DNA of 12,373 nt from an uncultured Caryophanales bacterium (GTDB taxonomy: Bacteria; Bacillota_I; Bacilli_A; RF39; UBA660). The position numbers and the translations under genes were made by a program. Under the pieces are notes generated by a model, which worked only from the letters and a program-made list of their open reading frames with translations, made no database searches and had not been told where the DNA came from. Location of the stretch: assembly GCA_946535455.1 (NCBI GenBank), contig CAMNDO010000005.1, positions 1 to 12,373 of the forward strand, given 5' to 3'. This document shows, piece by piece, positions 1 to 6,135 of the stretch. Each line of letters begins with the position of its first letter. Position 1 is the stretch's first letter.

Positions 1-14
1 TCTAATATAGTCAT
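1..14 (-). CDS. Possible 5' end of a leftward gene (partial)
   Basis: On the minus strand an ATG lies at 14-12, followed by three sense codons (M-T-I-L) before the window ends. A G-rich stretch (AGGGGG, 26-21) lies six bases upstream and could serve as a ribosome binding site. A promoter-like pair lies further upstream, just past the ppdK terminator. Too little is visible to name a product, and the start could be chance. What supports it is the spacing of terminator, promoter, G-rich site and ATG. Confidence 0.3.
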
Positions 15-39
15 AATAATCCCCCTAATTTGATTAATT

Positions 40-67
40 ATTATATATTAAAATAATAAAATTACAA
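40..67 (-). promoter_or_regulatory. Putative promoter for the leftward gene at the window edge
   Basis: On the minus strand a perfect -10 hexamer TATAAT (45-40) is preceded, after 16 bases, by TTGTAA (67-62), which matches four of six -35 positions. It starts directly after the ppdK terminator hairpin, as expected for a separate downstream transcription unit. The region is almost pure A/T, so a chance match is possible. Confidence 0.35.
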
Positions 68-68
68 G

Positions 69-94
69 AAAAGACTAGTTTTTTCTAGTCTTTT
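69..94 (-). terminator. Rho-independent terminator of ppdK
   Basis: A perfect 10-bp inverted repeat (AAAAGACTAG at 69-78, CTAGTCTTTT at 85-94) with a 6-base loop lies 13 bp past the ppdK stop. On the minus strand the stem ends in UUUU followed by CUUGU. The symmetry means it could also stop rightward transcription. Confidence 0.8.
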
Positions 95-106
95 AATTAT
101 TTTATA

Positions 107-2743
107 TTAATTCTTTTTTGCTTTAATTGCAGCTTGTGCAGCAGCAAGTCTTGCGATAGGAACTCTAAATGGAGAGCAAGATACATAATTTAATCCAACG
201 TTATGGCAGAATTCTACACTAGATGGATCTCCACCATGTTCTCCACAAATACCTAATTTAATATCAGGTCTTGTTTGTTTTCCTTTTTCAACAGCTATTT
301 TTACTAATTGACCTACTCCATTTTGATCTAATTTTGCGAATGGATCAGATTCATAGATTTTATTTTGATAGTAACTGTCTAAGAATTTACCAGCATCATC
401 TCTTGAGAATCCAAATGTCATTTGTGTTAAATCGTTTGTTCCAAATGAGAAGAATTCTGCAGAAGATGCAATTTCATCTGCAAGTAAAGCCGCTCTTGGA
501 ATTTCGATCATCGTTCCAATAATATATTGGATATCAGAATTCTTTTCTTCTTTTACTTTTTCAGCAGTTTCTACTACAACATCTTTTACGAAATCTAATT
601 CTTTCTTTTCTCCTACTAAAGGAATCATAATTTCAGGAACAATATTGTATCCTTCTTCTTCTTTTACTTCAATAGCAGCTTCCATTAATGCTCTTGTTTG
701 CATTCTCGCAATTTCTGGATACGTTACTGCTAAACGACATCCTCTGTGTCCCATCATTGGGTTAAACTCATGTAATTCTGCACATTTTGCCTTTAAGTGT
801 TCTACCGTAACACCCATATCTTTTGCCAATGCTTCAATATCTTTTTCATCAGTTGGTAAAAACTCATGTAGTGGTGGATCTAAATAACGAACTGTCATTG
901 GTAATCCTTTTAATTCTTTATACATTGCTTTGAAATCTCCCTTTTGGAATGGAATTAATTCATTCAAAGCTTCTTCTCTACCTTCTACTGTCTCTGATAA
1001 AATCATCTTACGAATTTTTGGAATTCTTTCTTCATCAAAGAACATATGCTCTGTACGGCATAGACCAATTCCTTCTGCTCCTAGTTTTACAGCGTTTGCC
1101 GTATCTCTTGGATTATCAGCATTGGTACGAACTTTTAAAGTTCTGAAACTATCTGCCCAAGCCATAATTCTTCCAAAGTTTCCAGAAACAGAGGCTTCTT
1201 CTGTTTGAATATCTCCTTCATAGATTTTTCCAGTAGAACCATCTAATGAAATATAATCCCCTTTCTTGTATGTTTTACCAGAAAGTTCGAATGTTTCATT
1301 TTCTTCATTCATTTTGATGTCTCCACAACCTGATACACAGCAAGTACCCATACCACGAGCAACAACAGCTGCGTGTGAAGTCATTCCTCCACGTACTGTT
1401 AAAATACCTTGTGCAGCAATCATACCTTCAATATCTTCTGGAGTCGTTTCCAAACGAACTAGAATTACTCTTTCTCCTTTTCCACCTTTTCCTAATTTCT
1501 TTGCTTCTTCTGCAGTAAATACGATTTGTCCAGCAGCAGCACCAGGTGAAGCAGGAAGTGCTTCTCCAATTACTTTTCCGTTCTTCAATGCATCTACATT
1601 AAAAGTTGGATGTAATAATTGATCTAATGATTTTGCATCAATTCTTTCTACAGCCTCTTCTTCACTAATTTTTCCTTCATCTACTAAATCACATGCAATG
1701 TTGATAGCAGCAGCGGCTGTTCTTTTTCCACTTCTTGTTTGTAAGAAATAAAGTTTTCCTTCTTGAATGGTAAACTCCATATCTTGCATATCACGATAAT
1801 GGTCTTCTAGTTTTTGTGCTAATGTCATGAATTCTTCATAACACTCTGGCATATCTTCTTCTAATTTAGAAATTGGTTGTGGTGTACGAACACCTGCCAC
1901 AACATCTTCTCCTTGGGCATTAATTAAATATTCTCCAAAGATTCCTTTTTCTCCAGTCGCAGGGTTTCTTGTGAAAGCAACACCTGTTCCAGAAGTATCT
2001 CCCATATTTCCAAATACCATAGATTGTACATTAACAGCAGTTCCCCAGTCTCCTGGAATATCATTCATTCTACGATATACAATAGCTCTTGGATTATCCC
2101 AACTTCTAAATACTGCTTTTACAGCACCCATTAATTGTTCTTTCACATCTTGTGGGAAATCTTCCCCATTCATATTCTCTTTATAAACAGCTTTGAAACG
2201 AGCTACTAATTCTTTTAAATCTTCTACCGTTAATTCTGTATCAAACTGGATTCCTTTTTCTTCTTTTACTTCATCAATAATTTTTTCAAAGTAAGATTTT
2301 GGAACTTCCATAACAACATCAGAATACATTTGAATAAATCTTCTATAAGAATCATAAGCAAATCTAGGATTTCCTGTCTTAACAGCAAAACCTTCTACTG
2401 CTTCATCATTTAATCCTAAGTTCAAAATCGTATCCATCATACCTGGCATAGAAGCACGTGCTCCTGAACGAACCGATACTAGTAATGGATCACTATTATC
2501 TCCAAACTTCTTTCCTTGAATTTTTTCAATTTCTGTTAAAGCTTCAAAAATTTGACTTTCAATTTCTTCTGAAATTTTTTTCCCATTTTCATAGTAATTT
2601 GTACAAGCTTCTGTAGAAACTGTAAACCCTTGTGGAATTGGTAAACCTAAGTTTGTCATTTCTGCTAAGTTAGCACCTTTTCCTCCAAGTAAATTTTTCA
2701 TCTCAGCGTTTCCTTCACTGAATAAATAGACATATTTATGCAT
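107..2743 (-). CDS. ppdK: Pyruvate, phosphate dikinase
   Basis: This enzyme interconverts pyruvate + ATP + Pi and PEP + AMP + PPi in the cytosol. In fermenting anaerobes it often works with, or replaces, pyruvate kinase. The 878-residue product has the usual family length. The N-terminal nucleotide-binding domain holds GGKGANLAEM (20-29), SVRSGARASMPGMMDT (90-105) and the FLQTRSGKRT end (333-342). The swivelling domain carries the phosphorylated histidine H457 in GGMTSHAAVVARG (452-464), with T455 at the position phosphorylated by PDRP regulatory proteins in relatives. The C-terminal PEP/pyruvate barrel has GHRGCRLAVTYPEI (665-678), FSFGTNDLTQ (765-774) and catalytic-loop C833 in GICGEHGG. 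I place the start at 2743 because AAAGGAGG (2758-2751) lies seven bases upstream; an in-frame extension to 2860 runs through a terminator and the promoter. The gene is transcribed alone, with its own promoter and terminator. No PDRP gene is in the window. Confidence 0.98.
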   Translation of the reverse strand: MHKYVYLFSEGNAEMKNLLGGKGANLAEMTNLGLPIPQGFTVSTEACTNYYENGKKISEEIESQIFEALTEIEKIQGKKFGDNSDPLLVSVRSGARASMPGMMDTILNLGLNDEAVEGFAVKTGNPRFAYDSYRRFIQMYSDVVMEVPKSYFEKIIDEVKEEKGIQFDTELTVEDLKELVARFKAVYKENMNGEDFPQDVKEQLMGAVKAVFRSWDNPRAIVYRRMNDIPGDWGTAVNVQSMVFGNMGDTSGTGVAFTRNPATGEKGIFGEYLINAQGEDVVAGVRTPQPISKLEEDMPECYEEFMTLAQKLEDHYRDMQDMEFTIQEGKLYFLQTRSGKRTAAAAINIACDLVDEGKISEEEAVERIDAKSLDQLLHPTFNVDALKNGKVIGEALPASPGAAAGQIVFTAEEAKKLGKGGKGERVILVRLETTPEDIEGMIAAQGILTVRGGMTSHAAVVARGMGTCCVSGCGDIKMNEENETFELSGKTYKKGDYISLDGSTGKIYEGDIQTEEASVSGNFGRIMAWADSFRTLKVRTNADNPRDTANAVKLGAEGIGLCRTEHMFFDEERIPKIRKMILSETVEGREEALNELIPFQKGDFKAMYKELKGLPMTVRYLDPPLHEFLPTDEKDIEALAKDMGVTVEHLKAKCAELHEFNPMMGHRGCRLAVTYPEIARMQTRALMEAAIEVKEEEGYNIVPEIMIPLVGEKKELDFVKDVVVETAEKVKEEKNSDIQYIIGTMIEIPRAALLADEIASSAEFFSFGTNDLTQMTFGFSRDDAGKFLDSYYQNKIYESDPFAKLDQNGVGQLVKIAVEKGKQTRPDIKLGICGEHGGDPSSVEFCHNVGLNYVSCSPFRVPIARLAAAQAAIKAKKN

Positions 2744-2775
2744 CTTTTTTCCTCCTTTAAAAATGGTCCATGAAT

Positions 2776-2804
2776 AGTATATCAAACAAAAAAAGGAAAA
2801 CCAA
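2776..2804 (-). promoter_or_regulatory. Putative ppdK promoter
   Basis: On the minus strand, TTGGTT (2804-2799) and TATACT (2781-2776) are separated by exactly 17 bases. The -10 matches five of six consensus positions and the -35 matches three. It lies between the cvpA terminator and the ppdK ribosome binding site, giving a leader of about 25-30 bases. This supports the start at 2743 over the longer reading frame. Confidence 0.55.
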
Positions 2805-2817
2805 TAAAAAACGAAAA

Positions 2818-2840
2818 AAACCACAACTTTTTTGTGGTTT
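2818..2840 (-). terminator. Rho-independent terminator of the cvpA-family gene
   Basis: A perfect 9-bp inverted repeat (AAACCACAA at 2818-2826, TTGTGGTTT at 2832-2840) has a 5-base loop and lies 20 bp past the cvpA stop. On the minus strand it is followed by a long U-rich run (UUUU CG UUUUUU). It separates cvpA from ppdK. Confidence 0.85.
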
Positions 2841-2860
2841 CTAACACTTTTTGACAACAA

Positions 2861-3574
2861 TTAATACTTTGCTAATACACTTTGATAATTTGAAATAGAA
2901 TCTAATTTATGAGCTTTGATTAATTTCTCCACAGTAGACTTAGATACCATTTTATATTTTAATAACAAATCTAATGTCTTTAAATTTGCTTCTTCTTTGG
3001 TAATACTCTTTTTGGTAACTTCTTCTCCTAATTGATATATCTCTTCTACAGAAGAAGTGAATTCCTTCGTATAATGAGAAACAAATGGTGTTTGATATAA
3101 AATCCAAGAGGATATTTTACTTTCCTTAAAAAACGCACTATTTTGAAAAGGAACTATGAATACTAATAATGCCACTAATATCACAAAATATCCTTTCAAA
3201 GCTCCTACCACTCCTCCCAATAATTTAGAAGGTAACCATAAAATAATCGTAAAATTTACAATCTTTTGTAATACTTTGGATATCTTAAAAACAATCCCAT
3301 ATATTCCTAAAAGAATCGAAAACAATAATAGGAAAGCAATCATTTGATAAAACAAAATATTGATGGCACTGATTCCTTCTAATACTCCAGAGAAAGAAAA
3401 GAATGGAAATATCATACAAAAAAGATCCCCCACAAATCCTTTCAAAGTATAAGCTAAGAAAAACACAATGATGACTCCTAGTAAAGAAGCCATTTCTCGA
3501 ATCACTCCATTTTTAAATCCTACTACAATAAACATCAAAAATAATAGAATTAAAATCATATCTAAAAGACTCAT
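2861..3574 (-). CDS. cvpA: CvpA-family integral membrane protein
   Basis: The 237-residue protein has about four hydrophobic segments, near residues 4-20, 28-48, 71-95 and 117-142, then a hydrophilic C-terminal tail of about 95 residues. The start, with an acidic residue at position 5 in the first helix and a G-F-K-N-G turn followed by R26-E27 before the second helix, is the pattern of the CvpA (colicin V production) family. Members sit in the inner membrane; their molecular role is not settled. The start at 3574 has a GAGGTGA-type ribosome binding site just upstream. In many Bacillota cvpA lies beside rnhC, and here it is divergent from the operon carrying rnhC, which supports the assignment. 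It is a single-gene unit with its own -10 box and terminator. The fold family is fairly sure; the function is unknown. Confidence 0.8.
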   Translation of the reverse strand: MSLLDMILILLFLMFIVVGFKNGVIREMASLLGVIIVFFLAYTLKGFVGDLFCMIFPFFSFSGVLEGISAINILFYQMIAFLLLFSILLGIYGIVFKISKVLQKIVNFTIILWLPSKLLGGVVGALKGYFVILVALLVFIVPFQNSAFFKESKISSWILYQTPFVSHYTKEFTSSVEEIYQLGEEVTKKSITKEEANLKTLDLLLKYKMVSKSTVEKLIKAHKLDSISNYQSVLAKY

Positions 3575-3597
3575 ATCTTCACCTCTACAATATATTC

Positions 3598-3630
3598 ATT
3601 ATAAACTATTTTATAAAATTATGCTATAAT
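3598..3630. promoter_or_regulatory. Overlapping divergent promoters (cvpA leftward, repeat protein-rnhC operon rightward)
   Basis: Rightward, an extended -10 (TG-C-TATAAT) ends at 3630 with the hexamer at 3625-3630; the -35 position is weak (TAAACT, 3602-3607, 17-base spacer). Leftward, a perfect TATAAT lies at 3603-3598, giving a leader of about 17 bases; its -35 zone (about 3621-3626) is weak. Each -10 sits in the other's -35 zone, so two polymerases could hardly bind at once. A perfect 9-bp inverted repeat (TAAAATTAT 3614-3622, ATAATTTTA 3629-3637, 6-base spacer) spans the rightward -10 and could be an operator, though it is all A/T and may be chance. Confidence 0.6.
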
Positions 3631-3649
3631 AATTTTAGTGGTGATCATT

Positions 3650-4822
3650 ATGCTAGAAGAATTCCTATTAAAGATTGGTTTTTCAGAAGAACAAATTCAA
3701 ATGATACAAAGAATTTATCCAAAAAGAATGTATTCTGAATCCACTCTATCCTATAATATGAAAACACTATATCATTATTTCAAAAGAAATACATTAGACA
3801 ATCAAGATTTCATTCAAATTATTATGACCATTCCCAATATTTTATCTTCTAGTATTGAAAATATCAAATTAAAAATAGAATCCATTCAACAACTAGGATT
3901 TTCCAAATTAAATACGTTTGAAATCTTAAAAAAATATCCTTATTTATTAGAGCTCAATACCCAAAAAATAAAGAATACCATGGATCATTTAGAAGAGATA
4001 GGATTTATGAAAGATACCATTATTCCTATCATCATCAAGTATCCTCCTATTTTAGGAATGGATTTTTCTTCTTTCCAAAAACAAAAAGACTTTTTCATAC
4101 AATATGGATATTCCAAAAAAGATACGCTTACTATTTTAGAACAAGTCCCTTCTTTATTCGATGAAAATACAAAAACCTTATCATCTTCTCTTGAAAAGTA
4201 TAAGAAAATGGGATTTCATAAAACCGAAATATTAAAAATCACAACCATATTACCTACTTTATTTTATGATAAAAATTCTTCTTTAGAAGAAAAATGGAAA
4301 GTATTTCGAGAATTTGGATATAGTGAAATGGATATCATTCAAATGATTAAAAAAGTTCCTATCTTATTAAAAGAAAAATATTTAGAAGATTTAGAAGAAA
4401 AATTAGAGTATTTATTATCTTTAAATTTTTCCAAAGAAGATATTATTTTCATGACTTGTAATAATCCTTATATTTTTTTATATTCCCAAGAAACATTACT
4501 AATCAAATATCAAGGTCTATCTTCTTTACTCAAAAAACAAACCAATATGGTTCTTTTCAAAAATCCTATTTTATTTGGATATGGATATCAAAATATGGAA
4601 GAGAAAATTGCTTTTTATCAAAAAATCAAATTATCGCCTTCCCTATTAGAAGAAACATCTATCTTAACCATTTCACTAGATAGTATCAAAGCAAGATATC
4701 ACTTTATGAAAAAGAAATTACAAGAAGAAGATTTTTTCTTAACCGATTCCTTATTTTGTAAAAAGTATCAAATTACAAAAAAGGATTTAGAACAGGAGGA
4801 ACAAAATGGATATTTTAATTAG
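3650..4822 (+). CDS. mTERF-like 35-residue helical-repeat protein
   Basis: The 390-residue protein is nearly all repeat. The core is G-[FY]-S-x-x-[DE]-I-x-x-[IM] then P-x-[LI]-[LF]. Prolines fall at 24, 62, 97, 132, 167, 202, 237, 273 and 306, so spacing is 38, 35, 35, 35, 35, 35, 36 and 33. In seven repeats the Gly (Asn in the last) sits exactly 14 residues before the Pro: 10/24, 83/97, 118/132, 153/167, 188/202, 223/237 and 259/273. This period and the P-x-L-L signature match the mTERF repeat of organellar nucleic-acid-binding proteins, which form a helical solenoid. There is no signal peptide or membrane segment. Charge is about neutral by hand count (52 K/R, 51 D/E), so nucleic-acid binding is not assured. 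I chose ATG 3650 over GTG 3638 because GGTGATC (3640-3646) fits the 16S 3' end with proper spacing, and 3638 lies at the predicted transcript start. It is first in an operon with a short paralogue and rnhC. The repeat is certain, the family likely, the function unknown. Confidence 0.82.
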   Translation: MLEEFLLKIGFSEEQIQMIQRIYPKRMYSESTLSYNMKTLYHYFKRNTLDNQDFIQIIMTIPNILSSSIENIKLKIESIQQLGFSKLNTFEILKKYPYLLELNTQKIKNTMDHLEEIGFMKDTIIPIIIKYPPILGMDFSSFQKQKDFFIQYGYSKKDTLTILEQVPSLFDENTKTLSSSLEKYKKMGFHKTEILKITTILPTLFYDKNSSLEEKWKVFREFGYSEMDIIQMIKKVPILLKEKYLEDLEEKLEYLLSLNFSKEDIIFMTCNNPYIFLYSQETLLIKYQGLSSLLKKQTNMVLFKNPILFGYGYQNMEEKIAFYQKIKLSPSLLEETSILTISLDSIKARYHFMKKKLQEEDFFLTDSLFCKKYQITKKDLEQEEQNGYFN

Positions 4823-5189
4823 ATTTGGTTTTACCATTGAAGAAATTAAAATGATGATGGATACCAATGAAGAAATAGAAAAAGCAAGTGACCATGATAT
4901 TTATGAAATCATAGAGATTTTAAATCAAATTGGTTGTACAGATCATCATATGAAAAATATCTTTCTATGTAATCCGTTTTGTTTAACTTCTTCTAGCAAA
5001 GAAATGAAACAATTTATTTTAAAGTTAGAAGAAATTGGTTGTCATAATATTTTTAGTATTTTAGATCATAATCCATATCTATTAAATATGACAGAAAAAG
5101 ATTTAGAAAAATTATTTCATAAATATTCTCATGAAGGATATTCCAAAGAAGAATTTATTCATGAATTAAAAGAAAATATATTATTTTAG
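4806..5189 (+). CDS. Short mTERF-like repeat protein, paralogue of the upstream gene
   Basis: The 127-residue protein carries the same repeat: glycines at 8, 43, 78 and 111 (spacing 35, 35, 33), each followed by F, C or Y, and prolines at 57 (NPFCL) and 90 (NPYLL). The first repeat lacks the proline. It overlaps the end of the upstream gene by 17 bp in another frame, with AGGAGG (4794-4799) six bases before the ATG, so translation is probably coupled. Its N-terminus (FGFTIEEIKMM) resembles the N-terminal cap of the larger protein (IGFSEEQIQMI). It therefore looks like a complete short paralogue rather than a piece broken off by a frameshift. About 3.5 repeats are too few for a long nucleic-acid-binding arch; it might act as a partner or cap of the larger protein. 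That role is inference. Confidence 0.8.
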   Translation: MDILIRFGFTIEEIKMMMDTNEEIEKASDHDIYEIIEILNQIGCTDHHMKNIFLCNPFCLTSSSKEMKQFILKLEEIGCHNIFSILDHNPYLLNMTEKDLEKLFHKYSHEGYSKEEFIHELKENILF

Positions 5190-5197
5190 GAGGTCTT

Positions 5198-6109
5198 ATG
5201 AACGTAGTCATAAAAGTCAATGATGAGACAAAAGAAAAAATGTTAGAATACTACAAAGATAAAATGAGAGATAAAGTCATTCCTTATGTTGTATTTCAAG
5301 CACAAGAAGAAGATACCGTGATTACTTTATATGAATCAGGAAAATGTATGTTTCAAGGAACGAGTGCTGATGTAGATGCGGCAATGTGGGGTACAATACT
5401 GGATCATACAAAAGAAAAACAAGAAGAAAAGAAAAAGGAAAATCAAAAGTATTACAATGCCAATGTGGTAGGAAGTGATGAAGTAGGAACAGGAGATTAT
5501 TTTGGTCCTATTGTAGTAACGGCTTGTTATGTCACACAAAAAGATATTCCCTATTTAGAAGAACTAGGAGTTGGGGATTCGAAAAAAATTGATGATTCTA
5601 AGATATTAAAAATCGCTCCAGAAATTGCGAAAAAAATTCCCTATAAAAGTGTAATTGTTTCCAATCAGGAGTATAACGAAAAGTACAATAAAAATACCAA
5701 TATGAATCAAATGAAGGCCATTCTTCATAACAAAGTATTATATGAATTAATGGAAACTGTAAAACCAGAAATGGATTATATCATTGTCGATGAATTTGCA
5801 AAAGAAAACAGATACTATGAATATTTAAAAGGACAAAATCAAATCCAAAGAGGAATTACCTTCTTAACCAAAGCAGAAGATATTTCTCCAGCAGTAGCAG
5901 CTGCTTCGATTATTAGTCGTTATCTATTTTTAAAAGAATTTGATAAGATTTGTGATGAAATTCATATTCCTCTTCCAAAAGGAGCAGGAAAAGATGTAGA
6001 TAAAATGGGAGAAGAAGTTGTAGAAAAATATGGAGAAGAAAAATTAAAAGAAATTGCAAAAGTCAATTTTAAAAATACGGATCGTATATTACATACTTTG
6101 ATATATTAA
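5198..6109 (+). CDS. rnhC: Ribonuclease HIII
   Basis: This enzyme cuts the RNA strand of RNA:DNA hybrids such as R-loops and primer remnants, in the cytoplasm at the chromosome. The 303-residue length is typical of RNase HIII. Residues 1-85 form the substrate-binding N-terminal domain that separates HIII from HII, followed by a charged linker (about 71-84). The catalytic domain has GSDEVGTGDYFGP (92-104) with metal-binding D94 and E95, GVGDSKKIDD (124-133), IIVDEF with D198, and KAEDISPAVAAASIISRY (225-242), where E227 or D228 holds the fourth acidic position. The GTGDYFGP sequence marks HIII rather than HII. Its AGGAGGT ribosome binding site (5188-5194) overlaps the stop codon of the preceding repeat-protein gene, so it is read from the operon promoter near 3625. 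The operon ends in a strong terminator just after the stop. Confidence 0.97.
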   Translation: MNVVIKVNDETKEKMLEYYKDKMRDKVIPYVVFQAQEEDTVITLYESGKCMFQGTSADVDAAMWGTILDHTKEKQEEKKKENQKYYNANVVGSDEVGTGDYFGPIVVTACYVTQKDIPYLEELGVGDSKKIDDSKILKIAPEIAKKIPYKSVIVSNQEYNEKYNKNTNMNQMKAILHNKVLYELMETVKPEMDYIIVDEFAKENRYYEYLKGQNQIQRGITFLTKAEDISPAVAAASIISRYLFLKEFDKICDEIHIPLPKGAGKDVDKMGEEVVEKYGEEKLKEIAKVNFKNTDRILHTLIY

Positions 6110-6135
6110 AAATCTATTCCTATGAATAGATTTTT
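6108..6135. terminator. Bidirectional terminator shared by rnhC (+) and the 641-residue gene (-)
   Basis: A 12-bp stem (6108-6119 with 6124-6135; core TCTATTC/GAATAGA) has a CTAT loop and is followed rightward by a T run to 6138. It starts inside the rnhC stop codon. Read leftward, the stem is preceded by A's and followed by UUUUUA, so it can serve both convergent genes. The TAG stop of the leftward gene (6122-6120) lies in the loop. The first 27 bases (6108-6134) are repeated exactly at 8081-8107. Confidence 0.9.

Noticed and set aside
2744..2860. 39-residue hydrophobic N-terminal extension of ppdK, resembling a membrane anchor
   Set aside because: It runs through the cvpA terminator and the ppdK promoter, has no ribosome binding site, and the family starts at the Met encoded at 2743, which has a strong AAAGGAGG.
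3638..3649. GTG start giving four more residues to the large repeat protein
   Set aside because: It lies at the predicted transcript start, and the GGTGATC pairing fits ATG 3650.
3575..3649. A zapA gene between cvpA and rnhC, as in many Bacillota
   Set aside because: The gap is too short and no frame resembling ZapA is present; the repeat genes occupy the interval.
3650..4822. PPR, TPR or TALE-type repeat instead of mTERF
   Set aside because: The period of 35 fits PPR and nearly TALE, but the Gly-14-Pro spacing and P-x-L-L signature fit mTERF best, and PPR or TALE key residues are not seen. A profile search could overturn this.
3650..5189. The two repeat genes as one gene broken by a frameshift
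   Set aside because: The second has its own AGGAGG at good spacing and an N-terminal cap like that of the first; the overlap is a typical coupling arrangement.
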